A stretch of 64,000 bases of DNA from Microthyrium microscopicum. Lineage: Eukaryota; Ascomycota; Dothideomycetes; Microthyriales; Microthyriaceae. The number at the start of each line of letters is the position of its first letter. Within the stretch, counting starts at the first letter, position 1. The stretch spans positions 1,253,647 to 1,317,646 of the forward strand of contig MU004239.1 of the NCBI GenBank assembly GCA_010405405.1. The letters run 5' to 3'. The position numbers and the translations under genes were made by a program. This document shows, in pieces, positions 12,714-24,527 of this stretch. The notes under the pieces were generated by a model. It was not told the DNA's origin. It saw only the letters and a program-made list of their open reading frames with translations, and searched no databases.

Positions 12714-15700
12714 TCATTTGATATACTCTGGGCTCAAAATATTCGCTATCTCCTCATCAGACACAGCATTCCGTGGGGAGGGAGGCCTTTTGCCTTGAAC
12801 CACTCGCTTTTTTTGCACGACGTCTTCGGGCTTTGCAGGCTCAGGCTTAGACTCCGATGCAGCAGGAGTTGCCACCTCCAACTCTGGTATAGTTACTGTC
12901 GCTCCTTTATTCTTGGCTGCGCCATCTACAGCTTTGACTGGGAATTTGAGGGTGGCTTTCCTAGCTTTTCGTTGCTTGCGAGGCGAGACTTTAGCATCTT
13001 CGATAGCTCTCCTCTTTGCCTTTGCAGACTGTACTTCTTTGGCGGCTTTCTTGTCCGACCTGAGCTTTTGCAGAAGCTCACGGCGTAGGTCAGGTTTCAG
13101 CAGGCTCTTCGTAGACAATGGCATGTTCCTCCGACGCCCTTTTATAGCAGCATTTGGATCGAACTTGCTTCTTTCACCACCTTTGCTGACTACAGTTCTA
13201 TGATAGGGTGTAAAGACAATCGGCCTTGAGTGGGCACTCATCCGGCTTTGGAACTTTGTGAAATACTCGGATCCTCTGAGTGCGAGAGATCTGAGCATGC
13301 GGAGGAATGATCCGTCATATAATTTATCTTTCTCCTCGTCCGTATCTCTGATGAACTTGCGTCGCAGCATCTCGCGATACTGGTCGAGTTTGACACGATC
13401 TTCACCAGGTGGCTTTTCAGCATATTGCACTGTCCATTTCTCAGAACTCTCGAGATTGTTTGGCCTTCTGACTGTTTGACCATTGACGTAGTTGCGGACG
13501 TCAAATTCGTACATGGCTAGATTGGCAGGCTGGTGGTTCCAGTGGAAGGATCCAATGCCCTTCTTTGTTTCTCCTTGTATTTCTGCCGCCTTTTGGGCAA
13601 TCAGTACGAGCATAGGCTTTGACACGGTGTTCAATATTTTCTTGACCATAGTCAGGGCTTCTTGAGCATCAGATATCACCGGGTCAAATTCTTGGCCTGT
13701 CCCAGAAGTATGTACGTCTACAATCACCTGCTCCGTTTTCCTCTTGAGAGGCTGATAGTAGCGATACAACGGAGCGAAAGGCTCAGGCGTTATGGCGGTA
13801 GAACTGGTCACTGAAGACTCTTGAAGATGTTTGAAGGCTGCTCTGCAGGTCTCGTAGAGATGGCTGGTCATCTCTTTTATCTCTTTGACTTCACGAGCTA
13901 ATAAACTTGGGGCAACGCCGTCCGAGTCTACATCTCCTGCTGCGGCTTTCGGAGAGTCTTCCTTGGCTATTTCACGTAACTCTTGAGCCTCTTGCAGAAG
14001 CTCAGGTGTCACTGTTTCCGCGAACACCTGTAGCGATGCGGGTGCAGACCCCTTTGATGAGTTTTCAAGGCCCCGGTACGATGTGGGTAAGGTGAAGAAG
14101 TGTACCCATAGGTCCTACGTAATGTTAGTAAGTGAAGTGCTGGAGGGGCCAATCTCATGTGTACCTTTTCTGGATTTTCCTCCGTAACACGTTCAAGAAT
14201 TTCTTGTAACATTTGCATGCTGTATTGAAACTCTTGGGGTCCAACTAGTTCTGGCTGGCCATGTATTATGGTGTCAATGTCAGGAAGAGATAGGTACCTG
14301 AATCCAAAGAGCTGGGCTAGGTTGTGAAAGGCTATAAATATGCCGTCCATTCTCCCTAGCCTGGCTTGAGCACTATATTTGAAGAGCATGGTTCTCGAGA
14401 GATCATACATTTCTCGCTCGTAAGACTCGACGTCTCCCTGTAGGGTTTTGATTTGGTAGCCTCGCATCTCTTTATAACGTTCTTGAGGATCCATACGGAC
14501 AGCCAGTGCCGCTCTGGTCTTAAGATCGAAATATCCCCCTCCTCCGTTGACTTTCAAACGTGGGTCCATAGCATCCAGCTGCGAACGCACCAGAAACTTT
14601 CCGATGCCGGTGAAGTTGAATGCCTGCTGCTCGACCTCCTGCTGCTTCTGTTTTTTACCAGCGTCGCCTTCTTGCTTGTTAGATTTTAGAAATGTACGAA
14701 ATTCCTCTTTTGGGACAGTAAGGAGCTTTTCTAAGAGGTGACCAGCCATCATCAGCTCTTGAGCCCCTCCGCTTTTGGTCATGTCGGGATCAACGCAATA
14801 GCAACCATTTCCAAGATACTTCAGCATTATAGAAGTAGGTACTTTTTGCGTGTCTGTAGGGTCGCTCTTGACTGCTTCAAATTCCTTGCTGGTAAACTTC
14901 ACATTAACTGGACGCCAATCGCTGATGAAGTAGTGCAACTGCTGCAGCATTTGGGTCATCGTGGAAGTAGATCCGAAGAACTTCCTGGAAGGATATTTTT
15001 CCAGGAGAGAAGGGAGCGTAGGATCTTCCGAGGGTTTGTGATATGGTGGTAAGGCATCGAAGTTGAAATCATCTACTGAGGGTATCATTTGGATATCTGG
15101 GTCAAAGTTGTAAACACCCGTTCGTGGGCACTGAAAGGTGGAAACTCCCGGGTTGAAAATGACACGGTCTAATCCATGGTGAAGCCTTGGGGGCTCTACT
15201 TTTTCGCTTGACGTTCCACCGCCAACATCCTCAAGCTCCGACTCTACTATTAAAACGTTCTTGAATTCCCACCTCGTAGGATCGTCAGCCCTTCCATCCT
15301 TCCTCGCAAGGCTGACAGGTAGCTGCTTGATGCCAGGCGGTTCAAGCGGAAGTGCCAACTCTGGCTGGGAGTTCAGCTCATGTCTCGTGAATTCGCGAGC
15401 TACTTGCTGCTTTTTTGGCAGCTTGCTAGGCGATTGTGTGACACTGGGTTGTGCTCTGCGTACCATCTCTGGCAGCGCCCCGGTTTGCTCAGTTCGGATG
15501 CCCTTAATTCGGACGCCATGAACCAGGGGCCGCCCATCTGTAGCTTGGACACGCTCAATCTTGATGGTGGTAGGTTTATAGTTGTATGCCAATCCCGCCG
15601 GGTTTTTCAACCACTTCCAAGCTAGCCCGCATGCTAAGTATTTCGCTTCTTTCTTAGTGTTTTGAGGGCGGTCGGCGATAAATGTTTTCCTTGTGCCGTC

Positions 15701-16147
15701 TTCCAGAGTCAAAAAGATCTTGCCAAGGAATGGACCTAGGTGACCATCATTTGGGTTCCAAGCCTGGAAATCAACAATAATCCGATTCAATGTACAGAAT
15801 TTATAAAGATCGGTCACTGGATTCTCCCTGGACACGGCCTTAGGTGATTTGGCCGCTGAATCCGATGAGAGGACGACATCGTTCGATATGCTAGAGGGGA
15901 GGTGTGATGATGAGCTGGATGTAGTGCTTTGCGAAATGTAGTATCGTATACTCGTGGGTAGTTTGCTCGAGATTCGTCGGGGGGCGGAGAAATGTCGACA
16001 GCGAATGATGCCATGGCGATAGACAGTCCTTGAAAAGAGATACTGCGTGTTACGAAGGTTCATGAGGCCGTGAAAGCATGGCTCGTGTATTCGCATTACT
16101 TTTGAGGACTGATTGTTGTAGGATGTACAGGAGTTGGGGCATTTCAC
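12714..16147 (-). CDS. PET127: Pet127-type mitochondrial protein
   Basis: Two exons, 16147-14165 and 14114-12714, joined across a 50 bp GT-AG intron (14115-14164) in phase 0; 1127 codons from the first ATG. The ATG at 16063 is a better start because it opens an Arg/Ser-rich amphipathic stretch typical of a mitochondrial presequence. The central block (about 140-560) carries the Pet127 family signature: VDFQAWNPNDG, LHHGLDRVIFNPGV, FNFDALPPYHKPSEDPTL, then KFFGSTSTMTQMLQQLHYF and PVNVKFTSKEFE. In yeast Pet127 acts at the mitochondrial inner membrane in RNA 5' processing and decay with the degradosome and RNA polymerase. The C terminus (about 1000-1127) is Lys/Arg-rich and low complexity. Longer than yeast Pet127 (about 800 aa), mainly through this tail. 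Convergent with the DUF4203 gene. Confidence 0.9.
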
Positions 16148-17772
16148 CCTATTCTTCTTTCAATTTCAATGAAGTCTGCGACTTTTTTGTTAAGCCAATG
16201 ATATGATTCGGCAATTTCGGGATCAGACCCGAAAGCATAATGCATGCTGGTCGGCATTTCGGAGGCAGCACGCAGGGCTGCTTCCGACCAGCTAGTCTCC
16301 ACGCTAGACAACGTGGGTGATACAACCTCTCCTCTGTTAATGTTCCTTTCATCAAAGGCTCTCACTCAAAATCTACTACATGTATACTCGCTAACAACAA
16401 ACGCGTAAAGCTCGCCTTTCATCAGACCAGAGAATCATCAAATCATCGCAAATGATCGGAGCCCGCCGCACGTGCGAGAGAGATCTTCGGCGTCGGCAGG
16501 TTTCACGTCCAATTGTTATATCGAGAGATGATATGCTGCAAGGGTTCTTACCTATGACGCACCACCAGTTAATTCTCAACTCAAGCTGATATCGCCAGGC
16601 TTTCCCATTAGTCTCTTGATTTTACCCCAGCATTATTGATGCTTAGCTACACTCAGGGCCTTGAACGGTGGGGTATCAACTCCGAGCGCACCGTTAGCTA
16701 TACGTAGTATTGGGAGGTAGTAAGAAGCGTGTTTAACTGCCAGTGGAGAATAAGAACCTGTACTTATCTTTCCAACTTCATCTTCAGCTCTTACTGCATG
16801 TCTGCCTTTACAGTCTTTGCACTTTGTGTAACCTGTTACCTTCTACCTTTCTGACGACCAGTTTTATCTCCTACTACACCAGCTAATAACACAGTCCTTG
16901 CTCACATCATTCCGTTTCCATCCTAGACGAATTTCTTGTAAGTTCCAGCCTTCATCATATACTCAATTATCTTTCTTCGGTTCGCCTTGTGCGTGACACG
17001 CGCAACAGGTCAACAAAGCGGATGGTACGCGGATCGATACCAAACTCCTTATCACTACCATCGTGCTTCATCAAGGCATGATGCTCTTTGACTTGTTGTT
17101 GTCAATTGGGGCTTGCCAGTTATCCCATTTACGCGCGTGGCCACTGCGTTCGGTTAGGCTTTAGTCTGCTCGCGCCACGACCAATGTCGGGTCTGATCTG
17201 TCAAGTCACAGCAAGAGATCTTCCCCGTTTACTCCGTTGTCCTGTCATTTCCTCAATTTTGTTGTTTCATTTTTGTGTCTACCTCTTTACATTCAGATTT
17301 ATATGGCTTTTTCCATTCCCACAAATCCGCGTCTCCAGATGGAGAGCACAGGCCTGTTGAAACCCCACTGGCTGCATTCAGTGGCATCAGTGGCACAAAC
17401 GCACCTGATGGCATGTCACCAGTCTTGTTTTGTACACGCTTACTCCCACATAAACATGGACCTGTCGAGATTTCGTTTTTGTCACTAATTGAAAGAATAG
17501 CTTTTATACCATTCTGGAGAACTTTTTATTGGACCGCTTTAGTGTGCTAGGGCAAATCCATCCACCTCAGAATCGACTTCAGAAATAAGCGTTGCGGGCA
17601 TGAAGTTGGGTAGTACGCGAAAGGTAAAAGCTCTTGGGAGACACAAGCTTTCACAAGCTTCCGCCGCCAGTCACGAATTCGTCCTGGTTTGAATCTCCCT
17701 CCGTCAGAAATCCACCAAAACGTCCAGCGTCAATATCAACAACAGCAATCACCAGCCTGCTAAAACACGACA
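16148..17772. other. Divergent intergenic region, promoters and leaders
   Basis: Between the Pet127 start and the LRR gene start. Only frames of 60-90 codons, without domains. The 16800-17300 stretch is C/T-rich and probably transcribed leader of the downstream gene. Confidence 0.45.
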
Positions 17773-20700
17773 ATGCCTCGATCTGCTAGTGACGGTGGTG
17801 CCAACCATCATCTTTTACGCAATGTCTTTGCAAAGTCGGCTCTTGGGTTCAACTCATTCAAGGAGGATACAATACATCTCCACAAAAAGGGCCTAGAGAG
17901 CTCCGTGACAGAAATAAGGCAGCGAACGCAGAGCATCTTCCACACTCGATCAGCTTCCCATTCTATACCGGGCCAGGCGGAACAATATGCAAGCTCAGGT
18001 TTACTCAAAAAAAGACGTTCCATCGCCCGGTTAGAAAGTTTGCGCCCTTCCTCGCAATCCAGGCACTACCCGACTATCTGGTCTCCTTCATCACCAACAG
18101 TGACTGAAGTATTATACAGCCCAGCCGAGACAGAAACTTTTACATCTGAAGCCTTTTACGGACGCGTTCTACAGCACGGAGAAGTCCACTCGTCTTCGGT
18201 ACCATGGCGCAAAAAGACAGAATACCTCGTGCTCACCGAAAACTACTTGCTAAGATTCAAGAGCTTAAAGAAGGCTGCAGAGAGCTTTCCATCACTAGCT
18301 TCCCAGGCCTCTAATGTGTCGCGGCAGAATTCGATCCAGTCATACAACTCGTCATCGCCCGTAGACTCTGTTCCAAGCGGATCAAGTGGGACAGACTCAC
18401 CTACAGAGCCAGCTGCGAAATCTTCCATTTGGCTCCAATATCTCATTGCGGCTCAGGTGGTTCATGAGAGTAGAGCTCACGCGACTGTTGAGATAGTCTG
18501 GGATAACAATGCCAAGTCGAACGTATCAATTCTCCCAATTACCGTGGATCGACATAATGGTCAGCCTCACTGGCTCGAATCATTAAGCAGCATAGCAAAG
18601 GCGTGTAGAAGTGAGAATATACCTTCTCCGTCGCCAATTCACCAGAAGGCTATCAACGAGGCGGTCGAAAAGAATCTCGACTCAATTCTTGATGATCGGT
18701 CGTCACAATTTTTGGTGCATCCTCGACCCAGCAACGGGAGTGAATCTGGATTTGTTGTTCCAGATGAACTTTCAAAAGATCTAGAATGTCTACGATTTCT
18801 AGTTATTGGAAAGAACAAAACGCATCTCATACCAATTACGCCTTGTTCAACCGGTCTCACTCGATCGCACTCTGATACCCCAGTCAAGGCCTTATCTTAT
18901 GGAACCGTCGGCCTCAAGAGTGTCTCTATTAATGACCAAACTAATTCACTGACACTGATCTTCAGGTAAGGATTCAGTGTATCTACACACGTGTTCATTG
19001 CTAACAGTATGGTAGTCAACCGCGACTGCTGGATGTGGTGCTAGACTTGTCATCTATGCATTGCCAGGAGATCGCCCAGCTACTCTATACACAACTTGAG
19101 TACCTTCGTCCAAAATGGGTTATAGAGCCATCTCTTTTCAAGGTCTCGCCAGATTTACAGTCGCAGCTAGGTCAAGAGCCAGTAGCTGCTTGTCCTCCAT
19201 GTGAAACCTTCAGTCGAGTCCTGGATGCTTATTGCGCTGCCTGGAATATTCGCTCTGAGACCATAATCTATGACATCGACGTAATGGTTGAGGACAAGCC
19301 AAAGTTCCGATTGAAACCTCGTGGCAAGGTCTATCAAGCGCACGAACTTCTAGCAGTATTCCGCGCGCTGCGCTACAATGAATACTTCGCCACGATCTCA
19401 TTTGCCAACATTGTTCTGGACTCAATCACAAGTAATTACGGACAAGCTGGTTACCAAGACATATGCTTGGATCCTGTAATTGGGCCCCCGCTGAAAACAA
19501 GTCATGTGGAGGTGAAGGAGACTTCTCTCCTGTACCAAGAAATCAGTGCTATAGTCATGACGAACCGAAAGCTGAGGAGGTTGGATCTGACGTCTTGCAT
19601 ATACCGACACCACAACGAGCAGATATTCTCGATAGGAGAGAATAAAGGCTGTGACATAGTCGAGGCACTTTACAGCCTTTGCAGCAATCAAAATACGAAC
19701 CTTGACTGGATCATCCTTAGCGGCATACGACTATCGCAAGTTGATTCAGATCACATTGTGGAAATGCTTGCAAATAAAGATTGTCATCTTCGCGCTATCG
19801 AGTTGAGCGGATGTCATCTCGATACATATAGCCTGCGAGCTATCCTATCTGAACTGCCGAAGCAGTGGAGAATGCTCGAAGGTATTGATATCTCAAATAA
19901 TCCTGGAGCGATTGATCCGGAAGTCTCGTTCCCAGTCGACTTCGGTAGTTGCAATGCTGTCCGGAGTATCAATCTATCTCGAATACATCTCAAGCGAAGT
20001 GTCGCTCCTCTCATCCCCAGAAATATCCTTTTTTCCTGGAAACTTGAAGACATCAAACTCAGCTGGACATCACTGAACGATCAAACGATGACCGATTTAG
20101 TTGAGTATCTACATTCCCCAGCCTCCAAACAGCTCCAATCACTATACCTCGACAATTGCGGACTATCGATAGACTGGATAGCCAAGATCTTCGATGCCCT
20201 GGCAGGCCACGACAGCGGATCCATCCACCTAGATATCTCCAGTAACAGCATCTCAAGTGTAGCTCCTGCCATCGCCTCACTACAAAACTGCAGCGGACTG
20301 CGCTCCCTGTCCTGGAAACTACTTGACTTCCATTCCCCCGACGAATTCGGCCACTTCATTCAGGCCCTCACCGCAAACACAACCATCACCCATCTCGACC
20401 TATCCGAGTTACTACTAGAATTCGACCTAAACATCGGTCTCGCCACCGATCTACGCACCCTGTTCGCCGAAAACAAAGTCCTCAAATCCATAAGTCTCGC
20501 CGGCAATAACTCAATCCTCGACAGCAGCCAATTTGGCCCCCTAGTCGGCGAAGCCCTCGCTGGCCTCGCACAAAACACCACCCTCGAACGCTTTTACATC
20601 GAGCGTCAAGCCATCGGACTCGTAGGCGCGACCGCTCTAGCTACCGTGCTTACGTCCAACAGCACTCTAAAAGAGCTGCACTGTGGCTCCAACGAGATTC

Positions 20701-20942
20701 CACTAGCGGGCTGGTCCGCTTTACTGGATAGCTTACAGGGCAACAACACATTGCTATATATTGCCGATCCAGAGCCAGATGGGCAACGAGATCTGAACGC
20801 TGTAATGAAGAGTGGAGCTGGCTCCCATGAAGCGAGAAGACGGGCGACGGAAGTAAAGGATGTTACTGAGAAGTATTGGCAACACCAATATGCGAGAAGA
20901 AAGGAGTATCTAGAGCGGAACTTTCAGAGCAGTGGTTTGTGA
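17773..20942 (+). CDS. PH-like and leucine-rich-repeat protein (CARMIL-like architecture)
   Basis: Two exons, 17773-18965 and 19016-20942, with a 50 bp intron; 1039 codons. The N-terminal 110 residues are basic and Ser-rich. A PH-like domain spans about 125-270, with an opening strand pattern of FYGRVLQHGEV and the core TEYLVLTENYLLRFKS, interrupted by a Ser-rich insertion. From about 540 to 1000 there are many irregular leucine-rich repeats, e.g. LDISSNSISSV, LKSISLAGNNS, LYLDNCGLS and LKELHCGSNEIPLAGW, of the RI/CARMIL type rather than the plant extracellular type. No kinase or TIR domain. By analogy with CARMIL-type proteins it may act at the membrane-cortex interface in actin or polarity control, but that is inference. 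Pezizomycotina have one such gene of similar length in many genomes. Confidence 0.8.
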
Positions 20943-20992
20943 TGAAGTATGTATAATTAGAGTTATGACTTGTATATTATTATGATTTGCGA

Positions 20993-21020
20993 TTGGATTA
21001 GAAGGATTAGAAGGATTAGA
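20993..21020 (+). repeat. Short tandem repeat
   Basis: About two and a half copies of a 10 bp unit (gattagaagg) in the 3' flank of the LRR gene. Probably slippage; no other role evident. Confidence 0.5.
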
Positions 21021-21263
21021 TTCCTGGAGGCAAAGCGTACACTTCTGAGCGAATGATATTGAACTTCTTGATGAACCAATGCACACTTTCTGTCTTTCAA
21101 ATCCCTTCAGAATTGAAATTATACCTGAGTAATTTCGTAGAATATTTCCATTATTGACTTGACGATTCAAGGGCTCCGAGGTGGATCAAGCTCTCTGCAC
21201 CACCACGGGCGAACCCCCGTAAACTCCACCTCCCTCCTCATACAATACCCCGAAAATGCGATA

Positions 21264-21896
21264 ATGCGATATTCAACGCAATTCAAAACCGAGGAAGAGG
21301 TCCAAGATGCCTACAGAGTTGCCCTCCAGGGCGGAGTTTCTGGCGCTGCACGGGTACGTTCACATCAATCTTCATCCATGCGTCATTGATTCGCGAACTC
21401 TCGCGAGGCACGCGACACCCAATATCAAGAGCAAGAGACAAGACGTTACGAAGAATTGTTTTATGCCAATGCGATGTAGAACTCACGCTGACATGTCTTC
21501 TTCTTGAATCCAGTGGGGATTCATTTCCGCGCTCGCTGGCGCTACCGCCATGTACTTCAGTCCTGTATTCCGCGGTGTCACGGTCCAGTATAAAGTGTAA
21601 CTACCACCTCCCATCACCCATCTCTGCCTCCTCACTCGCTTACTCACCATTTCTATAGCTTTTTGCAGATGGCCAGTATGACGATGGGTGGTTTCATCGA
21701 GGCAGATCGGAGGATGGTAGCTCACGAGCTTGTGGTCCGTCAGCGTAAACGCGCAGAGCGACAGAGAGTGCTGAGGCAGGAGTTCGCCAAAGAGATGGAG
21801 AAAGAACTGGATGAGATTGATGATGCTACGCTTGAAGCGCAGATTCGCGAGGCGGAGTTGATGAGTGCTATGTCGAGGAAGAAGAGGGTGGAGTAA
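21264..21896 (+). CDS. Small two-helix membrane protein, HIG1/Rcf2-like
   Basis: Three exons: 21264-21353, 21514-21596, 21659-21896; 136 codons. Junctions are GT-AG; the second donor is gtaact. After a short acidic N terminus come a Gly/Ala-rich helix (about 20-48, GGVSGAARWGFISALAGATA), then PVFRGVTVQYKVFLQM and a second helix ending in GGFIEADRRM, and finally a long charged C-terminal helix rich in Arg, Glu and Gln. This layout matches small fungal mitochondrial proteins with a HIG1-type domain related to Rcf2, which modulate respiratory supercomplexes. Some relatives carry the misleading name imidazoleglycerol-phosphate dehydratase in databases; nothing here supports that reaction. The start is the only ATG in frame next to the conserved region. 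Confidence 0.72.
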
Positions 21897-22385
21897 TGGT
21901 GTACGATACTTGCTTTGTAACTCTATAGCGCCAGATGAACGCTACGGACTGTTGACAAAAGGATTTGAGATCCTAATAGCTTTAACAGCCAGAAGTAGAA
22001 GATTTTTTATATAATTCTTGGATATCCAACAACTCATTGCAGTTATAGGCAGAGATGCGCTTGTTCAACGGGCTCCCTGGCGCATGGCACCACTATTTTC
22101 TGTTCATATCATCTACAAGCATACGTCCTTAATTTAATCAAGGCTATAAGAATTATATTCCATTTAGCCCAGCAGATAGAAGAAGAGAGATGTTAGAATC
22201 TTGATGGCTCTAGAAATGGGGGCTAGGAAATGGCCATGGAGAGCAGCGCTCGTGCTCGCTAGCCCCCTTTGGCCCAGATTTTCACCCCACAAAATCATAT
22301 CAACCTTCAGTCAACAACATCTCTCCCATCGCCTCGCATATAAACGCTTCCGCATCAAATCAATAAACTCATCAAATCCATCAAC
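21897..22385. other. Intergenic, promoter of Sm protein F gene
   Basis: No open frame beyond 62 codons (22201-22389, +), which runs into the SmF leader and has no domain. Contains the promoter and short leader of the SmF gene. Confidence 0.5.
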
Positions 22386-22757
22386 ATGAGTGTCGTACCA
22401 CTTAACCCTCGGCCCATGCTTCAGAGCCTCATCAACGAACCCATCATCGCGCGCCTCAAATGGGGCGAGACAGAATACAAGGGAACGCTAGTTTCCGTTG
22501 ATAGCTGTAAGATATCCTTCGAGATTTTGATGGATGTGCAGCTAATTTTGTTCTCTATAGACATGAATCTACAGTTGTCTGGTGCGGAAGAGTATGTGTC
22601 GGGGAAGGCTTCTGGATCGCTAGGCAACGTCTTGATAAGGTGAGCTTCAGCCTGCTTTGAGTGTAAGATCACGAACTAATAACTCTGTAGATGCAACAAT
22701 ATCCTCTGGATTCGGAGCGCGAATGAGGAAGAGTCGGATGTCAAGATGTCGGATTAG
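22386..22757 (+). CDS. SMX3: Small nuclear ribonucleoprotein F (Sm protein F)
   Basis: Three exons: 22386-22506, 22561-22639, 22691-22757; 88 codons. The Sm1 motif is [28 protein letters not shown] once intron 1 (which splits the Tyr codon) is removed; I quote it in two parts: [15 protein letters not shown] then [13 protein letters not shown]. Sm2 follows after intron 2 as GNVLIRCNNILWIR. The N-terminal PLNPRPMLQSL and the length fit SmF rather than Lsm6, which lacks the NPRPFL-type start. It forms the heptameric Sm ring on spliceosomal U snRNAs in the nucleus. An unspliced reading gives a false 85-codon protein ending at 22643. The C-terminal tail is acidic. Both introns are about 50 bp. Confidence 0.93.
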
Positions 22758-23631
22758 CTGAAGATCTGAGCAGGCGTTTTTGTGGGAATTCAAGGTCATG
22801 AGAGGCATACGTTTGGGCGCCAAAGCTGGAATGAACTCGGAGCAAATGCTGTGTTGTATTCCGTAAGCAAATTCAAAATCATTCACAGACATAGTTAACA
22901 ACCCCAAGCGTTTGGCAAACCAATTCTGAATAGTATACGCTGATCCTTGGGCTATGGCGACATGGAACTGGGTCCAATAGCCTTGCTGGAAGTCTCGAAG
23001 CATGCACATCCTCACATACAAACATGGAAAATATGAACCTATTGCAAGCTTTTTTCAGGAAATCATAGTCATAGCTGAACTATGATTGCGAGCACCAACA
23101 TGGCGATGCCGACCAAAGGAGACTGGGCACTCCGGAAACCCTGAGCCTTGTTGGCCCATAGTTTGCAATCATATATGACGACATGGAGCTTTTTTTTGAG
23201 GTTCTGAACTATGCAAATCTGTGTATGCGCTGGGCGTACCTTGAAAATCAAGTCGATGCCAAGTATAATTGTTTGGCCTATCGGTTGTGGTTATGACCAT
23301 CGATCCTTATGATTTCAAGTGAGCATGTAATAAAAGATGCATATCGTTGTCTTGGAACTTCAGTCGAACTTATCAGACTAATCAGCCTTACCAAACCCCA
23401 CGTTCGTCAAAATGCCTCGGATTGCGCCAAGGGATTTGAAGAATCAAGCTGCAGATACCAGTCAGCCTGATGGGCGCAGTCACGGTGGCTGCGTCGCCGT
23501 ATCAGGCCTGTCTCGTAGCAGGGTGATGCATAATCACCTTTCGACGGCCTCATCGTCGCGAAAGGTTATCTAATACGTTCTGTTCAAGGAAGCAAGGTTA
23601 TCTCCCATGCCTTACAGCACATTATCTATTT
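22758..23631. other. Intergenic, nothing recognised
   Basis: Frames on the minus strand (22647-23021 and 23069-23251) lack domains. The left one overlaps the last exon of SmF antisense. No RNA gene recognised. Confidence 0.45.
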
Positions 23632-24302
23632 ATGCGGTGGCACCTCTTACCGACGCTTTTATGCTTCCTCTTGGCTACCATAACACCATTAGGCTACGCC
23701 CAGAATGAAACGGAAGGGATTGAGTGCGGCATACATAATGGGGGAGCAAAATGCGGTCCCAACGAAGGATGTTGTAGTCACTACGGGTAAGCAGAATTTC
23801 GAAACAAATCGTCATGTCTAAACCATATTCAGATGGTGTGGCTTCACCAATGCGCAGTATGTGCCTCCAGGACACTCGTTTTCGATCTTCTAATAGTCCC
23901 GGATAGTTGTCTTGACACCAATCGCTGCCAGAGAGGCTACGGAGAATGCTCGAATGGCACAGTGACTTCAACCTCGCCTTCACCAGCGACGGCAACCTCA
24001 CAACCAGCGAAAAACGGACCACTGAGCGACAAAGCCATAATAGCAATAGCTACTGTCGGAGGATCCATCGTTATTGCTTGCCTTGTTGTCCTTGTTTGCT
24101 GCTGTATGCAGCGAAACAATCATCGACATCAGCGCCAGATGGCCAATGATTTTCTTGGACGCCCAGCACCACTACAGATTGGTCAAGGGCCTGTCCAACG
24201 ACTTATAGGTGGGAGACCTGGGCGTGTTTATGGGGTAATTACCCGCACAAACCTCGTCGGTCAAATACAAATGCTAATCAATTGATACAGGTGGATGACT
24301 GA
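23632..24302 (+). CDS. Single-pass membrane protein with extracellular CBM18 (hevein-type chitin-binding) domain
   Basis: Four exons: 23632-23786, 23833-23856 (only 24 nt), 23907-24234, 24291-24302; 172 codons. The start ATG opens a signal peptide (1-23). The hevein fold has all eight cysteines: C32, C41, C47, C48, C54, C61, C67, C74, with the chitin-contacting SxYGWCG segment at 49-55. Correct spacing appears only when the 24-nt exon is included and the acceptor at 23906 is used. A Ser/Thr/Pro stalk (75-98) leads to one hydrophobic helix (about 99-122) ending in Cys and Arg residues, then a basic 50-residue cytoplasmic tail ending in GRVYGVDD. A cell-surface chitin or chito-oligomer binding role is inferred. 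There is no catalytic domain. Convergent with the C2H2-like gene at 24528. Confidence 0.82.
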
Positions 24303-24527
24303 TGGAAGACTTCCAGACCCGATGTCTCTGTTCATTTTGTGCTGCAGGGAGTGTATATATTCGCAATCGTCTTTCATAGGCTTCGATATTTAACTTCGTT
24401 TTCGCTCTGATGCCCAATGGCATTATTCTCCAAAAAGGAGCGATGCACAACTTCACTATTAATGAAGAATGCCAACCTCTGTGATCAACCAATGCTGTGG
24501 GCCGATCCATATGAACCTCGAGAAATA

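Noticed and set aside
21256-21258. ATG just upstream of the HIG1-like gene start
   Set aside because: It is in a different frame from the conserved protein.
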